DNA from: Sphingomonas spermidinifaciens
GTDB taxonomy: Bacteria; Pseudomonadota; Alphaproteobacteria; Sphingomonadales; Sphingomonadaceae
DNA: 64,000 bases
Assembly: GCF_002351485.1 (NCBI RefSeq)
Contig: NZ_NWMW01000001.1
Coordinates: forward strand, 1,612,001-1,676,000
Direction of reading: 5' to 3'
The notes under the pieces are model-generated. The model saw only the letters and a program-made list of their open reading frames with translations, was not told the origin of the DNA and did not search any database. Numbering within the stretch: the stretch's first letter is position 1; every line of letters starts with the position of its first letter. The translations under genes and the position numbers were made by a program. Positions 8,075-17,186 of this stretch are shown here, one piece after another.

Positions 8075-10477
8075 TCACTCGCTCCCGAACCAATCGCTCT
8101 CGATCGGCATCCCCGGCGGGATTGCCGGCTTTGCCTGCCGCTTCGCCAGTTCGGCCTTCAGCCGCTCCTCGTCGCCGAGCACGTCCGCGAGGTACCGCGA
8201 CCAGGCATCGCCCTTGCCCGCCCGCACCGCCAGCCGCTTCAGGCGATCGCCGAGCGCCGCCGTTACTTCCGGCGATGTCGCGGCATCGCGCGCGGTCAAG
8301 GCCATCGTCATCGCCGCGCGCCACGCGATGCGGCGCGCGACCGGGTCGGTGCCCGGCGTCAGCACTTGGCGGTCGAGCCGGTCGAGCACCGCCTCGATCC
8401 CCGGCAGCGACGGGTCGCGGCGATGCTGCTCGACCAGCCGGGCGAGGCGCGCGGGGGCGAGCAGGCTGTCGAGCGGCACCTGCGCCGCCACATCGGCGGC
8501 GACCAGCGGGTCGAAGGCGGGGCCGGCGGCGGTGCGCAGCACTTCCTGATTATACTGCGGGTCGCCCGTCACGTTGGTCGCCGACGACAGCGGCATCACG
8601 AGCGAAGCCGGCACCGTCAGCGCCTCGGCCGAGAGCGTGCCGACCAGCGCGTCGATCGCCGCCAGCTGCATCGCCGCGGGTACCGGCGCAGGCGGCGGGC
8701 CGCCATCGCCCGCCAGCGCATAGCGCGTGTCGATCCCGCCGATCAGCTTGCCCGCGGCATCGACGGCATAGCGGTGGAACAGCCAGATCGGCACGAACTT
8801 GCGGCGCAGGTCCGACAGCGGCTCGCCGGCGCGCAGCACCTGTGGCCCGAAGCGCGACAGCGCGACGCGCCGCACCTCCAGCTGATGCGCCAGATGCGCG
8901 AGCGGATCGGCCCCGTCGTCCCACATGCTGCCATAGGGGTTGGGTGCATCGGCCGATCGCCCGTCGGTGTCGGTCGCATAGCGCAGCCCCTTGGCCGCCG
9001 CCGCTTTCGCCAACCCGCCCGTATCGTCTGCGGCCCCGTACAGCCAGTCGACCGCGAACCGGTCCCACGCCCCAATGCCGGGCGCATAGGCGTCCGATAG
9101 GTCGAGCGCGCCGCCCGCCACCTTCACCCGCGGGCCCGGATAGTCCATCACCGACGCGCGATCCTGCGTGCTCGCGGCGAAATTGTGCATGAGGCCAAGC
9201 GCGTGGCCAACCTCGTGCGCGCCCAGCTGGCGGATGCGGTCGAGCGAGGCCTTGACCGGGTCCTGCGCGCCGCCGCTGCCGTTGCCGGCGGTGCCGACCA
9301 GCCCCTCGAAGATGATCATGTCCTGGCGGACGCGCAGCGCGCCGATGACGACATTGCCCTTGATGATCTCGCCCGTCCGCGGATCGGTGATGCCGCCGCC
9401 ATAGGACCAGCCGCGCGTCAGCCGGTTCGACCAGTTGACCATGTTGTAGCGGACGTCCATCGGGTCGGCGCCCGGCGGCAGGATCTCGGCGCGAAAGGCG
9501 TCGATCAGTCCCGCTGCCTCGAACGCTTCCTTCCAATAATTGACGCCCTCCATCAGCGCGGTGCGGATCGGCTCGGGCGCGGCGGGGTCGATGTAGAAGA
9601 CGATCGGCTTCCTGACCCGCGACCGCGCGGCACCGGGATCGACCTTCTCCAGCCGAAACCGGTTGGCGACCTGTCGCAGCACCGGCGCGCCCAAGGGGCT
9701 GCCATAGTCGTAATAGCTGTTGCCGAAGCTGCCCGAACGGATGTCGAGCCTGCGGGGCGCAAAGCCCGGCGGGGGCAGGCGGATCAGGCTGTGATGGACG
9801 GTGAAGCTTGCCTGGCGCGGTTCGGGCGCGATCGAGGACACCTCGCGCCCCGGCGTGTCGCTGACATAGGTCTGGACCGCGTCGATCTCGATATTGTCAG
9901 GAAATGCCTTGATCGAGGCGAGATCGACGGCGCTCAGGTCGCCCGCCAGCTTGAACCCCTTGCCCGCACGGCCACCCTGCGCAAGGTCGGCGCCCGATCC
10001 GCTGCCGTTGAGCGCATCCGCGACGTTGAGAATGTCGCGCGTCAGGAACGGGGCGAGGTCGACGGTGAGCGACCCGTCCGCGCCGGTCGAAACGATGTCG
10101 AGCATCGCGGCGATGCTGAAGGCGAAGCTCTCGCGCGCGCCGCGCTCGGTGCCGGCGTCGCCGCTGGCGCGGAACCGAGTGTTTTCAAAGGTGACGGCGA
10201 CCTTCTTGCCATAGCGACGGAAGGCGAGGAGCTGCTCCGGCCCCACCTGCCCCCGGTCGAGCGCGATCTCGGCGGAGCCCAGCCCGCTGCGCAGCGCCGC
10301 GACATGGATGAAACGGCCCGCGATCCCGTGCGCGTCGGGCGGCGGCAGGGTGACGAGGACACGGCCATCGGCGGGATCGGCCTTGATCGCAAGGAGCGGC
10401 GCCTCGGTTCGGTTCTGCGCGTGCGCTGCGCCGCCCAGTGCCACAACCGCCGCCGCTGCCAACCACCCGTGCCGCAT
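8075..10477 (-). CDS. Secreted zinc-dependent metalloprotease (DUF5117/DUF5118 type)
   Basis: An 800-residue exported protein. The ATG at 10477 was chosen because it begins a clean signal peptide (RHGWLAAAAVVALGGAAHAQ, cleavage after AHA); a start 30 bases upstream would bury it. The zinc site HEVGHALGLMHNF near residue 415 has the extended HExxHxxGxxH ligand set of metzincin-like proteases. Regions before it fit the DUF5117/DUF5118 arrangement of large bacterial metalloproteases, and DRASVMDYPGPR after it looks like a Met-turn segment. It probably acts in the periplasm or outside the cell. The substrate is unknown and the gene stands alone. Confidence 0.85.
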   Translation of the reverse strand: MRHGWLAAAAVVALGGAAHAQNRTEAPLLAIKADPADGRVLVTLPPPDAHGIAGRFIHVAALRSGLGSAEIALDRGQVGPEQLLAFRRYGKKVAVTFENTRFRASGDAGTERGARESFAFSIAAMLDIVSTGADGSLTVDLAPFLTRDILNVADALNGSGSGADLAQGGRAGKGFKLAGDLSAVDLASIKAFPDNIEIDAVQTYVSDTPGREVSSIAPEPRQASFTVHHSLIRLPPPGFAPRRLDIRSGSFGNSYYDYGSPLGAPVLRQVANRFRLEKVDPGAARSRVRKPIVFYIDPAAPEPIRTALMEGVNYWKEAFEAAGLIDAFRAEILPPGADPMDVRYNMVNWSNRLTRGWSYGGGITDPRTGEIIKGNVVIGALRVRQDMIIFEGLVGTAGNGSGGAQDPVKASLDRIRQLGAHEVGHALGLMHNFAASTQDRASVMDYPGPRVKVAGGALDLSDAYAPGIGAWDRFAVDWLYGAADDTGGLAKAAAAKGLRYATDTDGRSADAPNPYGSMWDDGADPLAHLAHQLEVRRVALSRFGPQVLRAGEPLSDLRRKFVPIWLFHRYAVDAAGKLIGGIDTRYALAGDGGPPPAPVPAAMQLAAIDALVGTLSAEALTVPASLVMPLSSATNVTGDPQYNQEVLRTAAGPAFDPLVAADVAAQVPLDSLLAPARLARLVEQHRRDPSLPGIEAVLDRLDRQVLTPGTDPVARRIAWRAAMTMALTARDAATSPEVTAALGDRLKRLAVRAGKGDAWSRYLADVLGDEERLKAELAKRQAKPAIPPGMPIESDWFGSE

Positions 10478-10550
10478 TCGCCCGTCCCCTTTTATGGCGC
10501 GGGACAATGGCGGGCGGCATTTGACGTGGCAACGACTATCGCAGGACCAT

Positions 10551-10574
10551 CGTCATCTCAGCGGAAGCCGGGAT
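10551..10574. repeat. Single REP-like unit in a 261-base gap
   Basis: CGTCATCTCAGCGGAAGCC and the following GGGAT match the family seen as a pair at 12682-12760. The 10478-10738 gap around it has no coding frame I can support; a decayed inverse copy may lie near 10685-10700 (GCCCGGTGATGACC). Confidence 0.5.
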
Positions 10575-10738
10575 CGTCCGGACATGAGCGAACTTCCCTG
10601 CTCGACCCCAGCACTCGCTGTGCCGACGGGAATGGCCGAACGCTAGCCTGGCCCCCTCCCTGAAAAGCGCGGGGAGCAGGTCGTGCCCGGTGATGACCGC
10701 CTTACCAACCCGCGCCGACGCCCTCGGCACGAGCGTCC

Positions 10739-11536
10739 TCACCCCGGCATGTCGCCCGTCGCCCGCGGCTGCGGTACCGCGGGATCGCTCGGGCGGTCGA
10801 TGCGGCAGGCGCGGATCGTCTCGGGTGCCGGCCGGTCGCCCTCGGCGCGGAAGGCGGCGATATAGCCGCCCGCGCGCCGCATCTCCTCGCGCCGGACGAG
10901 CTTGTAGCCGACCGCGGCGAACTCGCATTCGAGGAGCGCGGGCGGCGTCCCGTGATTCTCGGTCGCGCGGTCGGCATCGACGACGATCACCTCGCCCCCC
11001 GCACGCAGCGAGGGCCGCATCCGCCACAGGAACTCATAGGGCTCGGCGATCTCATGATACATATGCACCATCAGGATGCGGTCGAAGCTGTTTTCAGGAA
11101 GCCGCGGATCCTCGGGCAGGCCCAGCCGGACACTCACATTGTCCAGCCGCTCGCGCGCGACGCGGCGCCCGAGCGCCTGATGCACCTCGGGAACGATATC
11201 CTCGGCCAGCACGCGCCCGTCCTCGCCCACGCGCGACGCCAGGCGGATGGTGTAATAGCCCTCACCCGCGCCGATGTCGGCGACGGTCATGCCCGGCTTG
11301 ATGCCGGCCCTGTCCATCACCGTCTCGGCCTCGTTAAGCCGGTCGCGCGCTTCCTCGGTGGACCAGCGGCTGGAGACGATCGTCGCGACGGGACGGTCGG
11401 CCGCGGGGAAGCGGGCCTCGACCTTCTCCTCGGTCTTGTTGGCCTGCGGCGGCTTGACCGGCGCCTCGCACCCCGCTGCCAACAGCGCGAGCGCCGGGAC
11501 CAGCATCGTCAGCATCGGCGCCCCCCGCTTCGTCAA
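10739..11536 (-). CDS. Lipoprotein-like class I SAM-dependent methyltransferase
   Basis: A 265-residue protein whose N-terminus reads as a lipoprotein signal: a hydrophobic run ending LALLAAGC, with the lipobox Cys near residue 23. The rest is a Rossmann methyltransferase, with motif [17 protein letters not shown] near residue 85, an acidic residue after the next strand (EDIVPEV), and a motif IV-like segment [18 protein letters not shown] predicted exported protein using S-adenosylmethionine, a cytosolic cofactor, is odd, though similar proteins are common in Proteobacteria. Its stop overlaps the prfB end region by four bases. The substrate is unknown. Confidence 0.8.
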   Translation of the reverse strand: MTKRGAPMLTMLVPALALLAAGCEAPVKPPQANKTEEKVEARFPAADRPVATIVSSRWSTEEARDRLNEAETVMDRAGIKPGMTVADIGAGEGYYTIRLASRVGEDGRVLAEDIVPEVHQALGRRVARERLDNVSVRLGLPEDPRLPENSFDRILMVHMYHEIAEPYEFLWRMRPSLRAGGEVIVVDADRATENHGTPPALLECEFAAVGYKLVRREEMRRAGGYIAAFRAEGDRPAPETIRACRIDRPSDPAVPQPRATGDMPG

Positions 11537-12660
11537 TCGACGTCCTCCACCTCGACCTTTTCGCCGGTTACGCGCTGCGACAGCGCGGCGGCCATGAACG
11601 GGTCGAGTGCCCCGTCTAGCACGTCCGACGGCGCGGTCGAAGTCACGCCGGTTCGAAGATCCTTGACCAGCTGATAGGGCTGGAGGACGTAGGAGCGGAT
11701 CTGGTGGCCCCAGCCGATCTCGGTCTTGGCCGAATAATCGCTCATCGCGGCGGCCTCGCGCTTCTGCAACTCGGCTTCGTAGAGGCGCGCGCGCAGCATT
11801 CCCATCGCGGTTGCGCGGTTCTTATGCTGCGAGCGGTCGTTCTGGCTCGCGACGATGATGCCGGAGGGGACGTGGGTGATGCGTACCGCCGAATCGGTCG
11901 TGTTGACGTGCTGCCCGCCCGCGCCCGACGCCCGATAGGTGTCGATCTTGAGGTCGCTCTCATTGATCTCGATGTCGATCGAATCGTCGATCACCGGATA
12001 GACCCAGACCGACGAGAAGCTGGTGTGCCGCCGCGCCGAGCTGTCATAGGGACTTATGCGGACGAGGCGGTGGACGCCGCTCTCGGTCTTGGCATAGCCG
12101 TATGCATTCTCGCCCTTGAGGAGCAAGGTCGCCGACTTGATGCCCGCCTGATCGCCGGCATGGTAATCGACGATCTCGACCTTCATGCCCTTCCGCTCGG
12201 CCCAGCGCGCGTACATGCGCTGGAGCATCTCGGCCCAGTCCTGGCTCTCGGTCCCGCCGGCGCCGGCATGAACCTCGAGATAGGCGTCGTTGGCATCGGC
12301 TTCGCCCGCCAGCAGCGCCTTGATCTTATCCTCCTCGGCGCGCGCAGCGAGCGCCTTCAGGCCCGCGACGCCCTCCTCGGCCATCTCGGCATCGCCTTCG
12401 GCATCGGCCATTTCGATGAGCTCGGCAGTGTCGGCCAGCTCGCGCTCGATCGCGCGCGTCGCGCCGATCGCGGTGTCGAGGCGCTGACGCTCGCGCATCA
12501 CCTCCTGAGCGGTGCGCGGATTATCCCACAGCGTCGGGTCCTCGACACGCGCATTGAGTTCGTCGAGCCGACGCAGCGCGCGGTCCCAGTCGAGAAAGCG
12601 GCGAAGGAGCGCGAGCGCGTCGTTGATCTGGTCGGCATAGGCCTGCGCTTCGGCGCGCAT
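11533..12660 (-). CDS. prfB: Peptide chain release factor 2
   Basis: A 375-residue class I release factor for UGA/UAA stop codons. The ribosome-catalytic motif [19 protein letters not shown] sits near residue 250. The codon-reading region has [20 protein letters not shown], an SPY variant of the SPF motif of E. coli RF2. The ATG at 12660 aligns with the usual N-terminus ([15 protein letters not shown]). The frame is continuous, so the programmed +1 frameshift of many prfB genes is absent. It lies downstream of PBP1A, an order common in alphaproteobacteria, with a REP pair between them. Confidence 0.96.
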   Translation of the reverse strand: MRAEAQAYADQINDALALLRRFLDWDRALRRLDELNARVEDPTLWDNPRTAQEVMRERQRLDTAIGATRAIERELADTAELIEMADAEGDAEMAEEGVAGLKALAARAEEDKIKALLAGEADANDAYLEVHAGAGGTESQDWAEMLQRMYARWAERKGMKVEIVDYHAGDQAGIKSATLLLKGENAYGYAKTESGVHRLVRISPYDSSARRHTSFSSVWVYPVIDDSIDIEINESDLKIDTYRASGAGGQHVNTTDSAVRITHVPSGIIVASQNDRSQHKNRATAMGMLRARLYEAELQKREAAAMSDYSAKTEIGWGHQIRSYVLQPYQLVKDLRTGVTSTAPSDVLDGALDPFMAAALSQRVTGEKVEVEDVD

Positions 12661-12681
12661 GGGAAACTCCAATTTGCTGAA

Positions 12682-12760
12682 CGTCATTCCAGCGAGGGCT
12701 GGAATCGCTGGCGATCCTGCGCCCGCCAACCGGGCGATCCCGGCTTTCGCCGGGATGACG
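12682..12760. repeat. Pair of REP-like units in inverted orientation
   Basis: Two 24-base units face each other. 12682-12705 starts CGTCATTCCAGCGAGGGCTGG. 12737-12760 reads, on the other strand, CGTCATCCCGGCGAAAGCC and onward. They match at about 18 of 24 bases, and each can also fold alone. They fill the gap between the PBP1A gene and prfB. Confidence 0.7.
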
Positions 12761-12777
12761 AGGGGGTTGGGATCGCG

Positions 12778-15330
12778 TTAGTAAATCCCGCCCTCCCTTT
12801 GCAAGAAATCGCTGTCTGAGGGGCGCTGCTGGGTCTGGCGGCGGGCAGCAGCGGCGGCGGCCTTCGCCTTCGCCGCCGCCTCGGCCTTGGCCTGCGCCTC
12901 GGCCTCGCGGTTGCGACGCTGGCGGGTGGGCTCGCTCTCGGGCTTGAACGCTTCCCAGATCACCGACGCTTTGGGATCGTCGGTGGGCCAGGCGCCATAG
13001 ACCGGTCGGCCCGAGCCGCGATCGATGCGCACCATCCGCGTACCCGGCGGCGCGCGGAAGGGCAGCACTTCCATCCCCTCCCACGCCTTGGTCGCGAACG
13101 CCTTGAAGATCGGCGCCGCGACGGTGCCGCCCTGCGCATAACCGCCGAGACTGCGCGGCTGGTCATAGCCGAGATAAAGGCCCGCGATCATTTGCGGCGT
13201 GCCGCCCACGAACCAGACGTCGGTGGGTCCGGTCGAGGTGCCGGTCTTGCCCATGATCGGCCGGCCGAGATCGCGCAGGATAGTCGCGGTGCCACGCTGG
13301 ATCACCCCCTCGGCCACGTGCGTCATCTGATAGGCGCTGATCGGATCCATCACCTGCCGCGCGCGGATGCGCGGGCGCGGCATCGGCTTGCCGTCCCAGT
13401 CGGGCATGTTGCACCGCTCGCATGCGCGCCAGCGCTCGGGCCAGATCACCTCGCCGCGTCGGTTCTGGACGAAGTCAATGACGCTCGGCGTCAGCGCGCG
13501 GCCGTTGTTGGCGAGGATCGAATAGGCGTTGACCATCCGCATGACGGTCGTCTCGCCCGCGCCCAGCGCGTAGGAAAGATAGGGCGCATATTTCTGGTCG
13601 GTGATGCCGATGCGCTGCATCAGGTTCACCACCTTCTCCATGCCCGTGCGGTTCGCCGCCTGCACCGTCATCAGGTTTCGCGACTGCTCAAGACCCCAGC
13701 GGATCGTGTGCGGCCCGGCCCCGCGCGAGTTGCCGAAGTTCCTGAAGCATTTCTGCCCCAGCCGCGCACCTTGATAGACACAAAAGGGGCCGTCGACGAT
13801 GATCGTCGCGGGTGTCATCCCCGCCTCGAACGCGGCGGCATAGACGATCGGCTTGATGGTGGAGCCCGGCTGGCGCATCGCCTGCGTCGCACGGTTGAAG
13901 CTGTCGAGGCTCGCGTCGAACCCGCCCTGAAGAGCCAGGATGCGGCCCGTCCGCGGGTCCTCGACCACCATGCCGCCCGACACGCGGGGGATGCTGCGCA
14001 GCACCCACTGGCTGCCCTCGGGCGCGACGGCGATCACGTCGCCGGGCTTCAATGCCGCAAAGGCGGTGCCGCCCTTGCCGCGCACCGGCATCTGCGCCCC
14101 CCGGCGCGGCATCGTCCCGGTCGTCCCGTCCGCAAAGCCAATCTCGGCGCTGTCGCTGCCGCGCGACACGACGACGCCGACGCGCCAATTGTCGAAGTCG
14201 AGCGTCATGTTGCTCGCGGCGAGCGGCCCGCGCCAGCCGTCGCCCACCTCGATCGTCTTGATCGGCCCCGACCAGCCGCGGCCCGAATCGAAGCGGAGCA
14301 GCCCGCGGCGCAGCGCATCGGTCGCATGTTGCTGGACCCTGGGGTCCAGCGAGGTGCGAACCCATAGCCCACCGTCATAGACGCTGTACGGCCCGTCGGC
14401 CGCCTTCTCGCCATAGCGGTCGATCAGCTGGCGGCGCACTTCCTCGACGAAATAGCCGGCATTCGACTGCAGCGTCGGCAACTGCCGGTCGCTGAGGCCC
14501 AGCGGCGCGGCGCGGGCGGTGCGGTACTGGGCGTCGGTGACGAAGCCGTTGCGCAGCATCTCCGACAACACCCAGTTCCGCCGCTTGAGCGCACGGTCGG
14601 CATTCGCCGCGCGACCATAGCTTTCGGGGGCCTTCGGCAACGTCGCGAGAAACGCCATCTCGGCGAGCGCGAGCTGATCGACGTCCTTGTTGAAATAGGC
14701 CCGGGCGGCAGCCTGCACGCCGAAGCTGCGCCGTCCCATGGGAATACCATTGAGATAGAGCTCGAGAATCTGCGGCTTCTCGAGCGCATCCTCGATCCGC
14801 CAGGCGAGGATCATCTCGCGCACCTTGCGCGTCGGCGAATATTCGTTGCCGATCAACAGGTTCTTGGCGACCTGCTGAGTGATGGTCGAGCCGCCGCGCG
14901 CCCGCTCTCCCGTCCCCATCTTGCCGACATAATCGACCACCGCGCCGGCGAAGCCGGGGAAGTCGACACCATGATGCTGGAAGAACGTCTTGTCCTCGGC
15001 CGCGAGGAAGGCGCGGACGAGCAGCGGCGGGAACTCGGCATAGTCGAGCTCGACCCGCCGCTCTCGAGCGTAGGTGTGGATCGGCGTGCCGTCGGCGGAG
15101 CGGATCGTCGTGGGAAGCGGCGGCTCATAGGCCTTCAGCGCATCGACGCTGGGCAGGTCGCGCGCGAAGACGAGCCAGCCGACCACGATGCCGAGCCCGC
15201 CGAGCAGCGCCAGCACCGCCAGTACCCGGAACCACCAGCGCCGCCGCAGCCGCGCGAACCACGACGCCGCGCCGGCGCCTGCCTCGCGCTTCAGCGTGAA
15301 ATTGACCGTATTCGCATCCGCATCCGCCAT
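12778..15330 (-). CDS. mrcA: Penicillin-binding protein 1A, bifunctional
   Basis: An 850-residue class A PBP that polymerises and cross-links peptidoglycan. A cytoplasmic tail and one membrane anchor (residues about 33-53) precede the glycosyltransferase domain, with the catalytic Glu in EDKTFFQHHGVDF near residue 110 and GGSTITQQVAKNLL. An OB-like insert is followed by the transpeptidase domain with all three motifs: GSTIKP (active Ser, near 490), the SRN-type QSRNLMTV, and GKTGTSTGPTD. The C-terminal tail is alanine/lysine-rich (AEAQAKAEAAAKAKA). It lies between a cell-wall amidase and prfB. Confidence 0.96.
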   Translation of the reverse strand: MADADANTVNFTLKREAGAGAASWFARLRRRWWFRVLAVLALLGGLGIVVGWLVFARDLPSVDALKAYEPPLPTTIRSADGTPIHTYARERRVELDYAEFPPLLVRAFLAAEDKTFFQHHGVDFPGFAGAVVDYVGKMGTGERARGGSTITQQVAKNLLIGNEYSPTRKVREMILAWRIEDALEKPQILELYLNGIPMGRRSFGVQAAARAYFNKDVDQLALAEMAFLATLPKAPESYGRAANADRALKRRNWVLSEMLRNGFVTDAQYRTARAAPLGLSDRQLPTLQSNAGYFVEEVRRQLIDRYGEKAADGPYSVYDGGLWVRTSLDPRVQQHATDALRRGLLRFDSGRGWSGPIKTIEVGDGWRGPLAASNMTLDFDNWRVGVVVSRGSDSAEIGFADGTTGTMPRRGAQMPVRGKGGTAFAALKPGDVIAVAPEGSQWVLRSIPRVSGGMVVEDPRTGRILALQGGFDASLDSFNRATQAMRQPGSTIKPIVYAAAFEAGMTPATIIVDGPFCVYQGARLGQKCFRNFGNSRGAGPHTIRWGLEQSRNLMTVQAANRTGMEKVVNLMQRIGITDQKYAPYLSYALGAGETTVMRMVNAYSILANNGRALTPSVIDFVQNRRGEVIWPERWRACERCNMPDWDGKPMPRPRIRARQVMDPISAYQMTHVAEGVIQRGTATILRDLGRPIMGKTGTSTGPTDVWFVGGTPQMIAGLYLGYDQPRSLGGYAQGGTVAAPIFKAFATKAWEGMEVLPFRAPPGTRMVRIDRGSGRPVYGAWPTDDPKASVIWEAFKPESEPTRQRRNREAEAQAKAEAAAKAKAAAAAARRQTQQRPSDSDFLQREGGIY

Positions 15331-15455
15331 CAGGCGCGCGGTTTAGACCAAGGTAGGCCGGATGGAAATGCCGCCGCGGCGAGTGGAGGAGGACAGGCTG
15401 GCCGCATCCTCGTCCGTAGCCACGGACTCGATGCGGGGCAACGTCGCCAGAGGGC

Positions 15456-16721
15456 TCAGCGTGACGCGAGCCGCCGCGCGAAATAAACCTCGGTCGCGCG
15501 CGCCACGCTCTCCGCCACCCGCGACCGCCCGTCACGCGAGCCGAGGAACTCGGCATCGCCCTTGTTCGAGATATAGCCCGTCTCAAACAGGATCGACGGC
15601 ATGTCGGGCGCCTTCAGCACGACGAGGCTCGCCATGCGATGGAAGTTGTCCTTGGTGGGAATCAGGGGCCGCGCCTCGCGCCCCAGCAGCCGCGCGAAGC
15701 TGGCCGATCGGTTCATCGTCTCGCGCTGGGCAAGGTCGATCAGCAGTGAGGAAATGTCGCTCGCCTGATCACCGAGGTCGAGTCCGGCGATGATGTCGGC
15801 CTTGTTCTCGCGCGCCGCCAGCCGCGCGGCTTCCTTGTCCGACGCCACCTCGGACAGCGTATAGGCGGTGGCGCCCGTCGCTTCCGGATTGCCCGCGCTG
15901 TCGCAATGGATCGAGATGAACAGGTCGGCCTTGAGCCGCCGAGCGATGCCGTAGCGCTCCTGCAGGATCAGGAACCGGTCGTCCTCGCGCGTCAGCGCGA
16001 CACGCACCCGGCCGCTCTCGACCAGCCGGTCGCGGATTGCGAGCGCGGTTTTGAGCGTCACGTCCTTCTCGTAAAGGCCCGCTTCCTGATTGAGCGCACC
16101 GGGATCCTTGCCGCCATGCCCCGCATCGATCACCACCAGCGGCCGGCTGTCGTCCTCGCCATAGATGCGCGGCAGCGCGGGCGCGCGCTTCGGCGCGGGC
16201 ACGGGCAGGCTGACGCGCGCACCGCGATCGGGCGCGATCGGTCGGCGCGCCATCGCGAGGCTGCCGTCGAAGCCCGACAGCGGCAGGCGACCGGCGCCCG
16301 CGGCGCGCGCGAACCGCTCGTCGTCGACGCGCTTTAGGACGAGCGTCAGCGTGCCGCTGGCCGCATCGAACCGGCCCTCGCGCACGATCGCCGGCCGGTC
16401 GAGGTCGAAGACGAGCCGTGCGCCGCGCTCGATCATGCCCTGGCGAACGCGGGCCACCGGTCCGCCCGGTGCGACCCGTGCGCCCGGCTTTACACCCACG
16501 ATGTCGAGCGCAATACGGCGCGGCGCATCGAGGATGAAGGTCGAGGCGCCGGCGACATCGCCGTCCAGTGTGACGGTGATCGCCTCGTCATTTACCCGCA
16601 CCTCGGCCAGGTCGCCCGCCAGCGCGGGGACGCCGCCCATCCAGACGGCGAGAAGCGCGATGATCCACGTCACCCGGCCGCTATGGCGCGCCGCCCGCGC
16701 GGCGGTCCAGTCAAAACGCAT
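15456..16721 (-). CDS. amiC: N-acetylmuramoyl-L-alanine amidase (AmiC type)
   Basis: A 421-residue periplasmic amidase that cuts the amide bond between muramic acid and the stem peptide during cell separation. It has an N-terminal signal segment (TWIIALLAVWMGGVPALAG), then an AMIN domain that localises such enzymes (about residues 35-130), then Amidase_3 with zinc-site motifs VVIDAGHGGKDPGA near 205, FISIHCDSAGN near 275, and the catalytic Glu in ILFETGYISN near 385. It precedes PBP1A on the same strand with a 125-base gap, so co-transcription is likely. Confidence 0.93.
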   Translation of the reverse strand: MRFDWTAARAARHSGRVTWIIALLAVWMGGVPALAGDLAEVRVNDEAITVTLDGDVAGASTFILDAPRRIALDIVGVKPGARVAPGGPVARVRQGMIERGARLVFDLDRPAIVREGRFDAASGTLTLVLKRVDDERFARAAGAGRLPLSGFDGSLAMARRPIAPDRGARVSLPVPAPKRAPALPRIYGEDDSRPLVVIDAGHGGKDPGALNQEAGLYEKDVTLKTALAIRDRLVESGRVRVALTREDDRFLILQERYGIARRLKADLFISIHCDSAGNPEATGATAYTLSEVASDKEAARLAARENKADIIAGLDLGDQASDISSLLIDLAQRETMNRSASFARLLGREARPLIPTKDNFHRMASLVVLKAPDMPSILFETGYISNKGDAEFLGSRDGRSRVAESVARATEVYFARRLASR

Positions 16722-17186
16722 ACCCTGTCTGCCCCTTTTGAACGGGACCGGCTTAATGCTGACCCTTTGGGGTAAGGTGAAACGGCGCGGTTAACGCCGC
16801 ATCAGGCATGATTTTGCCGACCGGGCGGCCGAAACGCGCCGGTTGATGCGCAGGCGGCCCGGTGCTACGTCGCTGGATACCGGTCCCGGCGCGTCGAGGT
16901 TTGATGCTCTGCCGCACCGGGACATTCGTCCGGCCCGGCGTGCTTCACGGGGTCGGACGCTCACAGGTTGACGCTGCAATGAGGCTTGTTTCCGTCCTTC
17001 GCCAACCCGCCGCCCCAATGGGCCGGCGCGTGGCGCGGACGCTGCCGGGCGAACGCCCCGGCCGGCTCGCGGCAGCAGAGGCACTTCATCCACATCGAAC
17101 GGCCCCCGACGCGATGCGCGCAGGGGCCAATCCATCGCATCGGCGCCCGGCCGGCCACGCGCCGCCGACGCCGCGGAGAGTTTTTA
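16722..17186 (+). promoter_or_regulatory. Long, structured leader and divergent promoter region of rne
   Basis: This 465-base gap between amiC and rne has no supported coding frame. It carries several GC-rich inverted repeats, for example GCTGCCG at 17041-17047 with CGGCAGC at 17070-17076, and GCGATGCG near 17110 facing TCGCATCG near 17145. A TTGACG at 16973-16978 could be a -35 element. A Shine-Dalgarno GGAGAG lies 6 bases before the ATG. RNase E controls its own messenger through a structured leader in enteric bacteria, and this could be the local equivalent. That is inference; no conserved motif was checked. Confidence 0.45.

Noticed and set aside
11533..12660. Programmed frameshift in prfB
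   Set aside because: The frame is continuous from the start to the GGQ region, with no internal TGA near codon 26.
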